Source of the DNA: an uncultured Bacteroidales bacterium
GTDB lineage: Bacteria; Bacteroidota; Bacteroidia; Bacteroidales; UBA932
Length of the DNA: 64,000 nucleotides
Reading direction: 5' to 3'
Assembly: GCA_900319485.1 (NCBI GenBank)
Contig: ONOQ01000015.1
Coordinates: forward strand, 1-64,000
The notes under the pieces were generated by a model. That model was not told where the DNA came from. It did not search any database and saw nothing but the letters and a program-made list of their open reading frames with translations. The translations under genes and the position numbers were made by a program. Numbering within the stretch: the stretch's first letter is position 1; the number at the start of each line of letters is the position of its first letter. Shown here in pieces: positions 51,121 to 63,192 of the stretch.

Positions 51121-52525
51121 TTATTGAACTGAAACAACGGCGTAGCCAAAGGCTTTCACCGAGACGCTGTAGACGGTGCACGATGACGGCCTTGATGCCC
51201 AGATAGTCTAGCGCTTCCGGAGGGATGCGGAGGGTTATATCGGCCTCAGGGCCGAAGTTAGACACAAGAAGGTAGCACTCCTTGCCGTCGGAGCGGAGCC
51301 AGGCAAAGTGACGGTCCGGGTTGAAGGCACCGTCCTGACAGTAGCATAGGTCATAACTGAGGCCATTGGAAAATGCTGGTTTTCCAGCCAGCGAAAGCAG
51401 TTCCCTGTAAGCCTCCAGCACCTTTCCGGGGCCGAAATGCTTTGCGGCCCAGTCAAAGATTGAGGTGCGCCCGTCAAGACCGCTGAAGCCTTCCTTGTCC
51501 ATACCTCTCTCCCCCGCTTCCTGCCCGAAATAGAGCATAAACGGGGCGGTGTTCCATAGGAGTGAAACCGCCAGAGCAGCGTAGCCTCTTTCCGGGCTGC
51601 CGCAGAAGAAATCTGACGCCAGGCGCTGCTCGTCGTGATTCTCCAGGAAGTTTAGCATATGCGGCTGGAGATCCCCCAGGAACTGCCAGTCACGGGTGAT
51701 TCCCTTGGCAGATGCTCCGCTGCAGGAAACCGCCCTCAGGGTATCGTAGAGGCCGCATTTGTCATAGAGAAGGTCAAAGCCCACCTCTTCCACGTACATG
51801 CGGTATTTGTCTTTCTGGTACACCTCTGCGATGAAGATGATCTGCGGGAATTCCTCCTTGATTTTGGCTATGAGCCACTGCATGAACTGCGGCGGAACCA
51901 TCTCCACCATATCGCATCGGAAGCCGTCCACGCCTTTGAGGGCCCAGAAGCGCACAATTTCGTACATCTTGTCCCAGGTGCGGGTGTGGAAATCGCAGTA
52001 GTTTATGCGCACGGTTTCCCACCAGTCGTTGATGTCCGGGGCCGATGTGAAGGCGTTGCCGGAGGCCTTTGCGGGATACTCCTTAAAGTTGCATTTTACG
52101 GGCAGTTTAAGCTGCTGTCCGGGATAATAATAGAAGTCATTTTCAGGAGCCCAGTGAACGCTGGTATTGTCCTCTTTTCCAAGGTTAACGTTCTCCCTTG
52201 CAACGTGGTTTGGAACAAAGTCTATGACCACTTTGAGTCCAGCTTTGTGAGTCCTTTCAACAAGTTCAAGGAATTCTTGCATTCGGTTTGCCGAATTGTC
52301 TGCAAGATAAGGATTTACGTCGTAGTAATCTACAATGGCGTAAGGGCTTCCGGCATCTCCTTTCACCACCTTTTCAGTAGCCGATGTAGCGTGGCGGATT
52401 ATACCCGTGTACCAGATATAATGGGCACCGAGCCCCTTGACATATTCAAGGGACCCGGCGTCAATTGATGAGAATTTACCATTTCCCCAAAGCCTTGGGA
52501 GCATCTGGTAAATGACGGATTTCAT
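51121..52525 (-). pseudogene. GH13 alpha-amylase-type gene with late +1 frameshift
   Basis: The protein is a GH13 glycosidase without a signal peptide: IYQMLPRLWGNG at the start, VIDFVPNHVARENV, GVDGFRCDMVEMVP (nucleophile Asp), IIFIAEVYQKD (acid/base Glu) and LENHDEQRLASDFF (third Asp). Near 51176-51183 the frame shifts: the called frame continues HRLQRLGESLWLRRCF and runs into hairpin repeats, whereas the other frame reads TVYSVSVKAFGYAVVSVQ and stops at 51121, a normal GH13 ending. Start to that stop is 3n+1 nt. The active site is intact. It follows the phosphofructokinase gene by one base. Confidence 0.85.
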
Positions 52526-52526
52526 A

Positions 52527-53756
52527 CTACCAGTTCAGGATCTTGCGGAAGTCGTACTCCTCAGGATTGGGAACGTACTTCTTTGCGGCCTCATAATCGG
52601 CCGGAGTGATGAAGTGGCAGAGGTGATTGAAGTAGTTCTGGGCGATGCCGCCGTCAATTGCAACCCTGCGCGGAGGAATCTTTCCGTCTGCGCCCTGGAG
52701 ATCCTTCAGGTACAGGGGCTTGGCCTCTCCGAAGGCGTCCACGTATACCATACAGCCTGTTTCGCCTTTCTTGAAGAGTTCATAGGCGCCCATTGCAAGT
52801 TCACTGCAGTAAGTGAGGTCAAATGCAATTGGATCCTGGCAGCGGACGTCGTAGCCAATCTCAACGGGACGGGTCTTGACCTTAAGGCCGATAGCCTTGA
52901 ACTTCTTCTCAAGGATGTCGTTGAAAAGGACAGCCTTGGAGATCTTTCCAAGTTCCGGGTGGCCGTGTTCGTCATAGGTCATTGAAACGCCGGCGTTCTT
53001 GATTTCCTGAGGGTCAAGGTCATGGAAAACGCCCTCTGCAACTACCACAGTGCCGTAAGGGATGCCAAGGATGTTGCGCTTGAGGATGGCGGAAAGGGCA
53101 AGGTTCACAATCTTGTCAAGGGTGATTTCCGTCTTGTTGAACATCTCGGGGATGATGGTCATAGGGCAGTGGGTTGCCTCGCCGATACCAAGGGCAAGGT
53201 GACCTGCGCTGCGCCCCATTGCGCTGATGATGAGCCAGTTGCCGCTGGTGCGGGCATCCTCATACACGGTGCGTGCAAGGTGCGCGCCCTCGTCCTTTGC
53301 GCTGTTGAAGCCGAAGGTGGGGGTGTTATTGGGCAGAGGTAGGTCGTTGTCGATGGTCTTGGGAACGTGGATGTTGTGGATGGGATACTGCTTTGCCTCA
53401 AGGAACTTTGCGATTCGGTTTGCGGTGGATGCGGTATCGTCACCGCCGACGGTCACAAGGAGTTTGATGTTGTTGTCCTGGAAAAGGCCCAGGTTGAAGT
53501 TCTCCTCAAAGTCTTTGTCCGTGGGTTTGAAACGGCTCATCTGGAGGTAGGAACCGCCGCGGTTGAAGTAGGCATCGGCCTTGAAGAAATCTATGTCCTC
53601 CGTGCGGGGGCTCTTGGAGAAAAGCCCGCTGTAACCGCCGTGAAGGCCGATTACACGGTAACCGTTTGAAAGGAAAGTCTTTGCGACAGACATTACGACG
53701 GTGTTCATACCCGGGGCCGGGCCGCCGCCACAGAGGATAATGATGGAATCTTTCAT
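52527..53756 (-). CDS. Phosphofructokinase, probably PPi-dependent
   Basis: The 409-aa protein is a PFK: IILCGGGPAPGMNTVVMSVA at the start, TVGGDDTASTANRIA (GGDD near residue 104), HVPKTIDNDLPLPN (PKTIDND near 130), ISAMGRSAGHLALGIGEATH and EMFNKTEITLDKIV. GGDD together with PKTIDND (rather than GGDG/PGTIDND) marks pyrophosphate-using enzymes. It would phosphorylate fructose 6-phosphate reversibly with PPi. Co-transcription with the GH13 gene links it to starch or glycogen use. Confidence 0.9.
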   Translation of the reverse strand: MKDSIIILCGGGPAPGMNTVVMSVAKTFLSNGYRVIGLHGGYSGLFSKSPRTEDIDFFKADAYFNRGGSYLQMSRFKPTDKDFEENFNLGLFQDNNIKLLVTVGGDDTASTANRIAKFLEAKQYPIHNIHVPKTIDNDLPLPNNTPTFGFNSAKDEGAHLARTVYEDARTSGNWLIISAMGRSAGHLALGIGEATHCPMTIIPEMFNKTEITLDKIVNLALSAILKRNILGIPYGTVVVAEGVFHDLDPQEIKNAGVSMTYDEHGHPELGKISKAVLFNDILEKKFKAIGLKVKTRPVEIGYDVRCQDPIAFDLTYCSELAMGAYELFKKGETGCMVYVDAFGEAKPLYLKDLQGADGKIPPRRVAIDGGIAQNYFNHLCHFITPADYEAAKKYVPNPEEYDFRKILNW

Positions 53757-53798
53757 AAGTGCAATTTATGTTTTGTAAAATACTTTCTTTAAATCATA

Positions 53799-53806
53799 CA
53801 AAGATA
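53799..53806 (-). promoter_or_regulatory. -7 promoter box (TATCTTTG) for the PFK/GH13 pair
   Basis: The minus-strand TATCTTTG lies about 42 bp upstream of the PFK start, back to back with the ligA box. Confidence 0.5.
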
Positions 53807-53827
53807 GTAAGAATTAACGTGATTTGA

Positions 53828-56026
<2,199 letters not shown>

Positions 56027-56028
56027 TG

Positions 56029-57063
56029 ATGTTTAAGAAACTGTGGCATAAGATTCAGGTGATTATCCGGTGGGCATCCATCTGGATATACCGGATCACG
56101 CGGTTTCTGACTCACGACATATTCTATCTGAGGGAACAGGATTTCTCACGGTGGAAAGGACGCCTAGTGAAGGATGCAAAGACCGTGATCCTGATGCTCA
56201 CAACGTTCAGTTCCCAGAAAATCGGCTACCAGGTGACGGCCCTTGCATACAGAAGTATGATGAGCGTGGTGCCGGCCATAGCAATCGCGTTCTACCTCAC
56301 TTCCGGCGTGGGGATGAAGGATATGTTCAAGGATATCCTCCTTGACAACCTTGGCGACATTAATTTCACCCAGGTGCTTATGGGCGCCGCCGACAACATT
56401 GTGGACGTGGCCCAAAGCGGCCTCTTCGGTTTCATCTCCATGGCATCCTTCCTGTGGATAGTGCTGTCCCTGATGATAACCGTGAGGAGCGTTTTCAATA
56501 ACGTCTGGAAGGTGGACAAGGAGAGGAACTTCCTAAAGATGATAGGCGTCATTATCGGCATAACCATAATGGCCCCGTTTGTGGTGATTATCTTCTTCTC
56601 CGGGTCTGTGGTGTATTCCCATATTCTGGACGTGCTGTTCCCCGGAACGGAGTTCATCTACTCCACAATCAAGAGTTTTATGTCCTGGCTGCTGTTTGCC
56701 GGCGCCAGTGTGCTTATTATGTCGGCAATGTACAAGTTCATCCCCGGAACAAAGGTGAGGTTCAGGTACGCCATCAAGGCGGCCCTCATTTCCGGTCTGG
56801 TGTTCACCGGCGTGCAGTACCTGTACCTGGAAACCCAGATGATGGTGGCAAAGGTAAGCGCCGTGTACGGTGTCCTGGCGGCCCTCCCCCTGTTTATGGT
56901 GTGGCTGAATCTTGGATGGACCATAATCCTGTACGGGGCGGAACTCTCCTTCGCCTTCCAGAACGTTGACAGGATGGGTATCACCAACGAGCAACTTGAC
57001 AAGATGTATGCAGAAGCCGTCCGTGAGAGGAAGGAGAGGCATCATAAAGGTTTAGAACTATGA
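56029..57063 (+). CDS. YihY/BrkB-family membrane protein
   Basis: The 344-aa protein shows the family start ITRFLTHDIFYLREQDFSRW, then FSSQKIGYQVTALAYRSMMS, VFNNVWKVDKERNFL and the C-terminal VSAVYGVLAALPLFMVWLNL, with six membrane segments. YihY (once misnamed RNase BN) is an inner-membrane protein of unknown function. ATG 56029 is used; a GTG one codon earlier overlaps the ligA stop. The stop overlaps the next start (ATGA). Confidence 0.88.
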   Translation: MFKKLWHKIQVIIRWASIWIYRITRFLTHDIFYLREQDFSRWKGRLVKDAKTVILMLTTFSSQKIGYQVTALAYRSMMSVVPAIAIAFYLTSGVGMKDMFKDILLDNLGDINFTQVLMGAADNIVDVAQSGLFGFISMASFLWIVLSLMITVRSVFNNVWKVDKERNFLKMIGVIIGITIMAPFVVIIFFSGSVVYSHILDVLFPGTEFIYSTIKSFMSWLLFAGASVLIMSAMYKFIPGTKVRFRYAIKAALISGLVFTGVQYLYLETQMMVAKVSAVYGVLAALPLFMVWLNLGWTIILYGAELSFAFQNVDRMGITNEQLDKMYAEAVRERKERHHKGLEL

Positions 57064-59306
57064 GTTTTTCAGAGTTTACACAGAAAGATTACGACTGGAT
57101 AAGGCGTGACTACGAGGTCCTGAGGGCATCGGCCGAAAAACGATGCGCCAACGAGCGGGAACTCGCGGTGGTGGAAAAGGCCTTTGAGTTTGCCAACAAC
57201 GCCCATCGTAATGTGAGAAGGCGCAGCGGCGAGCCTTATATGCTCCACCCTATCGCCGTGGCGCAGATAGTGGTAGACAATATCGGCCTTGGATACAAGT
57301 CAATATCGGCCGCCCTGCTGCACGACGTAGTGGAGGACACGGATTATACCGTGGAGGACATAAGGGCCGAATTCGGGGACAAGATAGCAACCCTGGTGGA
57401 CGGCCTCACCAAGATCAAGAACGTCCTTGACACTGAGCAGAAGACCCACGGCACGGACATCTCCCAGCAAAGCCTCCAGGCCGAAAACTTCAAGCGTATC
57501 CTCCTCACGCTCAACGACGACGTCCGCGTGGTGCTCATAAAACTGGCCGACCGCCTCCACAACTGCCGCACCATCGAGCATATGCCGGAGCACAAGAGGG
57601 ACAAGATCCTCTCAGAGACTATGTTCATCTTCATCCCCCTTGCCCACAGGCTTGGCCTTTATGGGATAAAGAGCGAACTTGAGAACATCTGGCTGCGCTA
57701 CAAGGAGCCCGACGCCTATGAGGAAATCAAGGAAAGGATTGACAAGAGGGTTCAGGAGAAGGGGTCGGAGATGAACGAATTCGTGGAGCCCATTGAGAAG
57801 GCTCTCTCCGATGCCGGCTTTAAATTCACCATCAAAAAACGCATCAAAACCCCTTATTCCGTGTGGCGGAAGATGGAGGAGAAGCAGATTCCCTTCGAGG
57901 AAGTGTATGACCTCTATGCCATCAGGATAATCTTTGAGCCCACGGAGAATTCCCGTGAGACGGAGCGTGACCAGTGCTATCACATATTCTCCACCATTAC
58001 AGGCATTTACCGCTATATGCCGGAAAGACTCCGTGACTGGGTGAGACATCCAAAGAGCAACGGCTACGAGGCCCTTCACTGCACGCTCCTGAGTAACAGC
58101 GGCGTGTGGGTTGAGGTCCAGATCCGCACCCACAGGATGGACGACATAGCGGAAAAGGGTATAGCCGCACACTGGATGTACAAGCGTAACGGCTTTGTGG
58201 GCGAGGGTGACAACGAGATGGACCTCTGGCTCACCCGGATCAAGGAAATCCTGGTGAACCCTGACGTGAATGCCCTGGAACTTCTGGATATCATCCACAA
58301 CGACCTAACATCGGCCGAGATTTACGTGTTCACGCCCCGCGGGGAGCAGCGCACCATCCAGAAGGGTGCCACGGTGCTTGACTTTGCATACCTTATCCAT
58401 ACGGAAATAGGCAACAAGGCCATTGCGGCAAAGGTGAACCAGAAACTGGTGAGCCTGAACCACGTGATAAAGACCGGGGACAAGATTGAGATAATCACCG
58501 CCGAGGAAGCGAAGCCTCAGCCTGAATGGCTCCAGTTCCTTGTCACGCATCGCGCGCGCACGCTTGTGCAGGACTACTTCAAGACGCAGAGGCGTCAGGT
58601 CCTGGATTCCGGCCGGAGCATCCTCGAAGACCGCGTCCAGCAACTTGGTTTCACGCTTGACGAAACAACGCTGCAGCGCATCGAGGTTGCGTATCACTCT
58701 GAATCAAGGGACGAACTCTTCTATAATATCGGCCTTGGAAACCAGAGCCTTGAAAACCTTGAGGAGGTGCTTAAGAAGTCTTCCGGCACAAGGATTTCCT
58801 GGCTGAGGAGAGTCCTTCACCTTGAGGACAAGCCGGAGGCGGAGAAAGCGGAAACCTTTATCATCGGCTCTTCAGACCCGGATTCCCCGCGCTTTTCCAT
58901 CGCCACCTGCTGCAACCCCATCCCCGGAGACCCCGTGATTGGTTTCAAGGCCCCGGACGGCGTAGTCACCGTGCACAAGAAGAGTTGCCGCGTTGCAGAG
59001 CGCATCGCCGCGTCCCACGGAGACTGGGTGGTTGTTCCAAAGTGGCTGGACCAGGCCGAAGACCGCTCCTTCCTTGTGAGGATCTCCCTCAAGGGAATAG
59101 ACCGTATGGGCCTTCTCAACGAGATTTCCCGCTACGTGTCCCTGGTTATGGGCGTGAATATGAGAAAGTTGTCGCTTCAGGCCGAAGGCGGTATCTTTGA
59201 CGGCTTCATAGACCTTTACGTGCCTTCCAGGGAAACCCTGGAGGAGATGATGAAGAACCTCCAGGCCATTGACGGCATAGAAAATGTGACCAGAACGGAA
59301 ATATGA
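57060..59306 (+). CDS. RelA/SpoT-family (p)ppGpp synthetase/hydrolase
   Basis: The 748-aa protein has an HD hydrolase domain with LLHDVVEDTDYTVEDI (near residue 86) and LIKLADRLHNCRTI, a synthetase domain (RIKTPYSVWRKM, YDLYAIRIIF, GYEALHCTLL; about 250-370), a TGS domain (IYVFTPRGEQRTIQKGATVL, near 420) and a C-terminal ACT domain (about 670-748). The basic RIKT motif and intact HDxxED point to a bifunctional enzyme that makes and degrades the stringent-response alarmone. It is coupled to both neighbours by 4-bp overlaps. Confidence 0.94.
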   Translation: MSFSEFTQKDYDWIRRDYEVLRASAEKRCANERELAVVEKAFEFANNAHRNVRRRSGEPYMLHPIAVAQIVVDNIGLGYKSISAALLHDVVEDTDYTVEDIRAEFGDKIATLVDGLTKIKNVLDTEQKTHGTDISQQSLQAENFKRILLTLNDDVRVVLIKLADRLHNCRTIEHMPEHKRDKILSETMFIFIPLAHRLGLYGIKSELENIWLRYKEPDAYEEIKERIDKRVQEKGSEMNEFVEPIEKALSDAGFKFTIKKRIKTPYSVWRKMEEKQIPFEEVYDLYAIRIIFEPTENSRETERDQCYHIFSTITGIYRYMPERLRDWVRHPKSNGYEALHCTLLSNSGVWVEVQIRTHRMDDIAEKGIAAHWMYKRNGFVGEGDNEMDLWLTRIKEILVNPDVNALELLDIIHNDLTSAEIYVFTPRGEQRTIQKGATVLDFAYLIHTEIGNKAIAAKVNQKLVSLNHVIKTGDKIEIITAEEAKPQPEWLQFLVTHRARTLVQDYFKTQRRQVLDSGRSILEDRVQQLGFTLDETTLQRIEVAYHSESRDELFYNIGLGNQSLENLEEVLKKSSGTRISWLRRVLHLEDKPEAEKAETFIIGSSDPDSPRFSIATCCNPIPGDPVIGFKAPDGVVTVHKKSCRVAERIAASHGDWVVVPKWLDQAEDRSFLVRISLKGIDRMGLLNEISRYVSLVMGVNMRKLSLQAEGGIFDGFIDLYVPSRETLEEMMKNLQAIDGIENVTRTEI

Positions 59307-61102
59307 ATCTAAGAAAGTTCATACCCCTCATACCCGTGGCACTCATCCTTGGGAGCCTGATGTTCCCGTGGGGCTGCGCAAACACCACTACGCCCCCTTC
59401 AGGCGGAGACAAGGACACCATTCCCCCGGAGATGACCAAGATCTCCCCTATGCCCGGAACGGTGAACGTGAATCCCCACAGGACCAAACTGGTTTTCACA
59501 TTCAACGAATATGTGAAGATCAAGGACGCCAACGGAATCTTCCTTTCCCCTCCCCTTGAGAAAAAGCCCAAGGCCGTGATAAAGGGAAAGTCGGTTGTGG
59601 TGAGTTTTGAAAGCGACCTTGATACCAACACCACTTATACCCTGGACCTTACCGGCGCCATCGCCGACAACAACGAGGGCAATATGTTCCCGGGCTTTAC
59701 GCTGGTGTTCTCCACCGGTCCACAGATTGATTCCATGTGCCTGACGGGCCTTGTGCAGGATTTCCAGACGCTCAAGCCCCTCAAGGCGGTCACCGTTATG
59801 CTGTATAAGGACCATACCGATTCCGCAGTGTTCCTGAGGCGTCCGTATGCCGCAGCCAAAACCGACGACTGGGGCTTTTTCAGCATCCGAAACATCAAGG
59901 ACACGCTCTACCGCGTATATGCCGTAAAGGACGAGAACAACAACAATATGTACGATCCCGAAACGGAGCGGATAGCCTTCCTGGATACCCTGTTCAGGCC
60001 AAAGACCGTATACAACGACTCAATCTACGAACTCAAGAAGTTCGAGATGAAGGATACTGCCCTGTGCCTTGCCAGAAAGACGGACTTCGAACTCAATATG
60101 TTCCGTGAAAAGCCTTCCAAGCAACTGATAGTGAAGAAGGAAAGGGTTGGTGTGCGTACGGCTTACCTTACCTTTATGGCTCCGGATGCAAAGATCCACG
60201 ATATGAGGATAAAGGGCCTGCCCCGTGAGAAACTCATCTCCCAGTTCAACCCTCAGAAAGACTCCCTGGAACTTTGGGTGAACGACCAGCGTAAGATGCC
60301 CGACACCCTACAACTGGTGATAAAATACGACAAAACGGACACCACTGGAACGCTTGTGCCAACGGAAGAGACCGTAAGGCTGGCCCTTGACAAGAAAGTG
60401 AGGGCGGAAATGATGAAAAAGGCCAACGACATCCGCAGCCGCAAGCACGAGGATACCATTGCCGTTATGAAAACCACGGCCGATGCTACCACCGTGGAGC
60501 AGTACGGCTACCAGATAGAGTTCCAGTACCCTCTCATTATGGAGTCCTGGGATTCCCTCACTATGAGGAGCGTGAACCCGCGCCAGCAGGAAGCGAAGAT
60601 GGAATATGTCCTGGAGAAGGATTCAACCAACCTCAGGAAGTTCTCCATAAAGCCCACAACGCCTTTCCAGCAGGGTTTTGACTATTATCTGAAGATTCCT
60701 CACCGTAAGTTCAGGGACGTCAACGGCTATTACAACGACAGTACGGAACTGAAGGTCACCCTCCCCAAGGACGACAAACTGAGCAGCATCACCCTGGAAC
60801 TTTCCGGCGTGCGCAACAAGTACATCGTGGACCTCCTTGGAGAGAAACGCGACAAAGTTATCCGCAGTTTCATAGTTGAGGCCGACGGTCCCCTGCTGTT
60901 CCCCTATCTGAAAGCCGGAAAATACTGCATAAGGATAACGGAAGACCTTAACCGCAACAATATTGTGGACACCGGAAACCTTCTGGAGCACCGCCAGCCG
61001 GAGAAAGTGCGCTTCTTCAAAGTGGACGACCAATTCCTTATCCAGGTGCTGGAAAGAAGCGAGATGGTGTGGACCCTTGACCTTGAGGAGATGTTCAGAT
61101 GA
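59303..61102 (+). CDS. Ig-like domain lipoprotein
   Basis: The 599-aa product has a lipoprotein signal (FIPLIPVALILGSLMFPWGC, Cys near 25) followed by TTTPPSGGDKDTIPPEMTK and a bacterial Ig-like domain (SPMPGTVNVNPHRTKLVFTF, NTTYTLDLTGAIADNNEGNM), then an extended beta-rich part with Asp/Asn calcium-like loops (VKDENNNNMYDPETERIAFL). This architecture is common and conserved in Bacteroidota envelope proteins, but its role is unknown. It overlaps RelA/SpoT upstream and the barrel gene downstream by 4 bp each. Confidence 0.82.
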   Translation: MNLRKFIPLIPVALILGSLMFPWGCANTTTPPSGGDKDTIPPEMTKISPMPGTVNVNPHRTKLVFTFNEYVKIKDANGIFLSPPLEKKPKAVIKGKSVVVSFESDLDTNTTYTLDLTGAIADNNEGNMFPGFTLVFSTGPQIDSMCLTGLVQDFQTLKPLKAVTVMLYKDHTDSAVFLRRPYAAAKTDDWGFFSIRNIKDTLYRVYAVKDENNNNMYDPETERIAFLDTLFRPKTVYNDSIYELKKFEMKDTALCLARKTDFELNMFREKPSKQLIVKKERVGVRTAYLTFMAPDAKIHDMRIKGLPREKLISQFNPQKDSLELWVNDQRKMPDTLQLVIKYDKTDTTGTLVPTEETVRLALDKKVRAEMMKKANDIRSRKHEDTIAVMKTTADATTVEQYGYQIEFQYPLIMESWDSLTMRSVNPRQQEAKMEYVLEKDSTNLRKFSIKPTTPFQQGFDYYLKIPHRKFRDVNGYYNDSTELKVTLPKDDKLSSITLELSGVRNKYIVDLLGEKRDKVIRSFIVEADGPLLFPYLKAGKYCIRITEDLNRNNIVDTGNLLEHRQPEKVRFFKVDDQFLIQVLERSEMVWTLDLEEMFR

Positions 61103-61983
61103 CGGGTAAAAGACTCATACTGACAGGCCTTCTCCTTCTTGCAGGCCTTGCCGCCAGGGCCCAGGTGGACCTTGATGCGGAGTTCTTCTCCCTGCCCTCC
61201 GAAATAACCGGGGAGTATCTTGACAGCGTCACCGTCCAGAAGATGTCCCCCAACAATTACTGGGCTGCAGGCGTGTTCGGAGGCGTAACGCTTAACTACG
61301 GTTACTTCAACCCCACCAGGTACACCCGCTGGATGGCGCAGTACCCGGCATACGGATTCTCCGTCATCCGCCACTACACCATGTTCAATATGTTCCCCAA
61401 TATGGCGCTGGAGTTCGGCGCCCAGATGGGGCACGAGGGCTACGAGTTCAAGATCAACAAGGAAACCGGTCTCAGGACCAATGTGGAGCCCGGTACGGGC
61501 GCTTACAAGATATATATGAAGGTGCCGGAGGTATTCTTCCTCACCCATTTCCACGGAGACCTCTCCGACCACTTCAAACTGATGCTGAAGATCGGCATCT
61601 ACGGAGGATACAGGCTGGACATAAAGCGTGACATAGATGAGAGATATGCCCCGTATGACCAGTATATGTCCACCCAGTACAAGTTTATGGACTATGACCG
61701 CAGGCCTTCATACGGCGTAAGGGGCGGAGTCGGCTTCGGCCTTATGTTCGACCCTATAGAGATTCACGTTATGGTCCAGGGCAAGTGGGGATGGAATTCT
61801 TTCTGGAATCCGGACTATACAAACAAGTTCTACTACCGCTTCGGATATCCCCTTGATTCCGGCCTTACCATCGGCGTATATTATCAACTTACTCCAAGGT
61901 TCGGCCATACGGGGTCTCAACTGAGAAAACTTGCAAAGAAGATAGTGGAAGAAGAAAACACGTTAAGAGATGCTAGAGACTAA
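61099..61983 (+). CDS. Outer-membrane protein of unknown function
   Basis: The 294-aa product has a signal peptide (LILTGLLLLAGLAARA then QV) and aromatic, glycine-containing strands (WAAGVFGGVTLNYGYFNPTR, MFPNMALEFGAQMGHEGYEF, YGVRGGVGFGLMFDPIEIHV) fitting a beta barrel, then a charged tail. No family is recognised. The stop lies 14 bp inside the ispG gene. Confidence 0.7.
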   Translation: MTGKRLILTGLLLLAGLAARAQVDLDAEFFSLPSEITGEYLDSVTVQKMSPNNYWAAGVFGGVTLNYGYFNPTRYTRWMAQYPAYGFSVIRHYTMFNMFPNMALEFGAQMGHEGYEFKINKETGLRTNVEPGTGAYKIYMKVPEVFFLTHFHGDLSDHFKLMLKIGIYGGYRLDIKRDIDERYAPYDQYMSTQYKFMDYDRRPSYGVRGGVGFGLMFDPIEIHVMVQGKWGWNSFWNPDYTNKFYYRFGYPLDSGLTIGVYYQLTPRFGHTGSQLRKLAKKIVEEENTLRDARD

Positions 61984-63167
61984 GACTGTCACCGTTGGTT
62001 CCAACGTACTTATAGGAAGCGGCCACCCCATTGTGGTCCAGACAATGTGCAACACGCATACCTCGGACGTTGACGCAACGGTGGCCCAGTGCCGCCGCCT
62101 TGCCGCCGCGGGCTCTGAACTTATCCGCATCACCGTGCCCTCGATGAAGGACGTCCCCTGCCTTGAGGAAATAAGCCGGAGGCTTCGCGCGGAGGGTATC
62201 GGCACTCCCCTTGTGGCCGATATCCACTTTTCCCCCGAGATTGCCATGGCCGTGGTCCCCATCGTGGAGAAGATCTTCGGATTACGGAAGAGCCATTCGT
62301 ATCGGCCTTAATCACGGATCCCTTGGAAAGTACATCATAGACAAGTACGGGAACACGCCGGAGGCAATGGCCCTTGCCGCCTTCGAGTGGGTACAGATGT
62401 GCCGGGAGGCCGATTTCCACAACGTTGTGGTGTCCCTGAAGGCCTCCAACACCGTGGTGATGGTCCAGGCGTACCGCCGCCTTGCCGCCATGATGCAGGA
62501 ATCAGGCGTGGTGTATCCACTTCATGTGGGCGTAACAGAGGCCGGAAACGGAGACAGCGGCCGCATAAAGTCCTGCGTCGCCATTTCAACCCTTCTTTCC
62601 GAGGGTATCGGCAATACTATCCGCGTGTCCCTCACCGAAGACCCCGCCAATGAGATTCCCGTTGCGCAGTACCTTGCGCACAGGTACTCATCGGCCCCGG
62701 CCCCTGCCGGAATGAGTGAACGGGAGGAAACCATCCTAAAGGCGGCCTGCGACTGGGGCGCTCCCCTTCTGAATCATCAGATTGACGACATTCCCATTGA
62801 GGACGAATACCTCAAGGATGAGATCCTGCAGGCCTGCAGGCGCCGTTTCTATAAACCGGAGTACATTGCCTGCCCCGGCTGCGGAAGGACGCTCTACGAC
62901 CTTGAAAACACATTCAATAAGGTAAAGGAGCGCACCTCCCATTTCAAGGATGTGGTGATTGCCGTCATGGGCTGCATAGTGAACGGCCCCGGAGAGATGG
63001 CCGATGCCGATTACGGCTATGTGGGAGAAGGTTTCGGGAAGGTTACCCTGTACCGTAAAAAAGACCCCGTCCTTAGGCATATACCTGAAGACGAGGCTGT
63101 AGATAAACTTGTCGAGCTAATTCGAAGGGATTCGGAGCAAAGCGACGCAGGGGGTCTGGGGGATTAG
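61970..63167 (+). pseudogene. ispG: ispG (gcpE) with internal deletion and frameshift
   Basis: IspG is the iron-sulfur enzyme that makes HMBPP in the MEP isoprenoid pathway. The first part (VTVGSNVLIGSGHPIVVQTM, ITVPSMKDVPCLEEI, VADIHFSPEIAMAVVPIVEK) runs out of frame near 62275 and stops at 62311. The second frame resumes AIRIGLNHGSLGKYI and continues with SLKASNTVVMVQAYRRL, YIACPGCGRTLYDLEN and VAVMGCIVNGPGEMADADYG (cluster cysteines) to 63167. The expected RINPGN segment between the parts is missing, so material of about 25-45 codons seems deleted with a net shift of +1. The insert domain found in long Bacteroidota IspG is also reduced. Confidence 0.82.
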
Positions 63168-63175
63168 TCCCCCAG
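63156..63175. terminator. Hairpin spanning the ispG stop codon
   Basis: CTGGGGGA and TCCCCCAG form an 8-bp stem with loop TTAG, which contains part of the ispG stop codon. No T run follows, so it may be a 3'-end stabiliser rather than a terminator. Confidence 0.4.
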
Positions 63176-63192
63176 TCAGTGAAACTGATATT

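Noticed and set aside
51659..52468. 269-codon open frame opposite the GH13 gene
   Set aside because: Antisense shadow; Val/His/Phe-rich composition mirrors the real gene and shows no motif.
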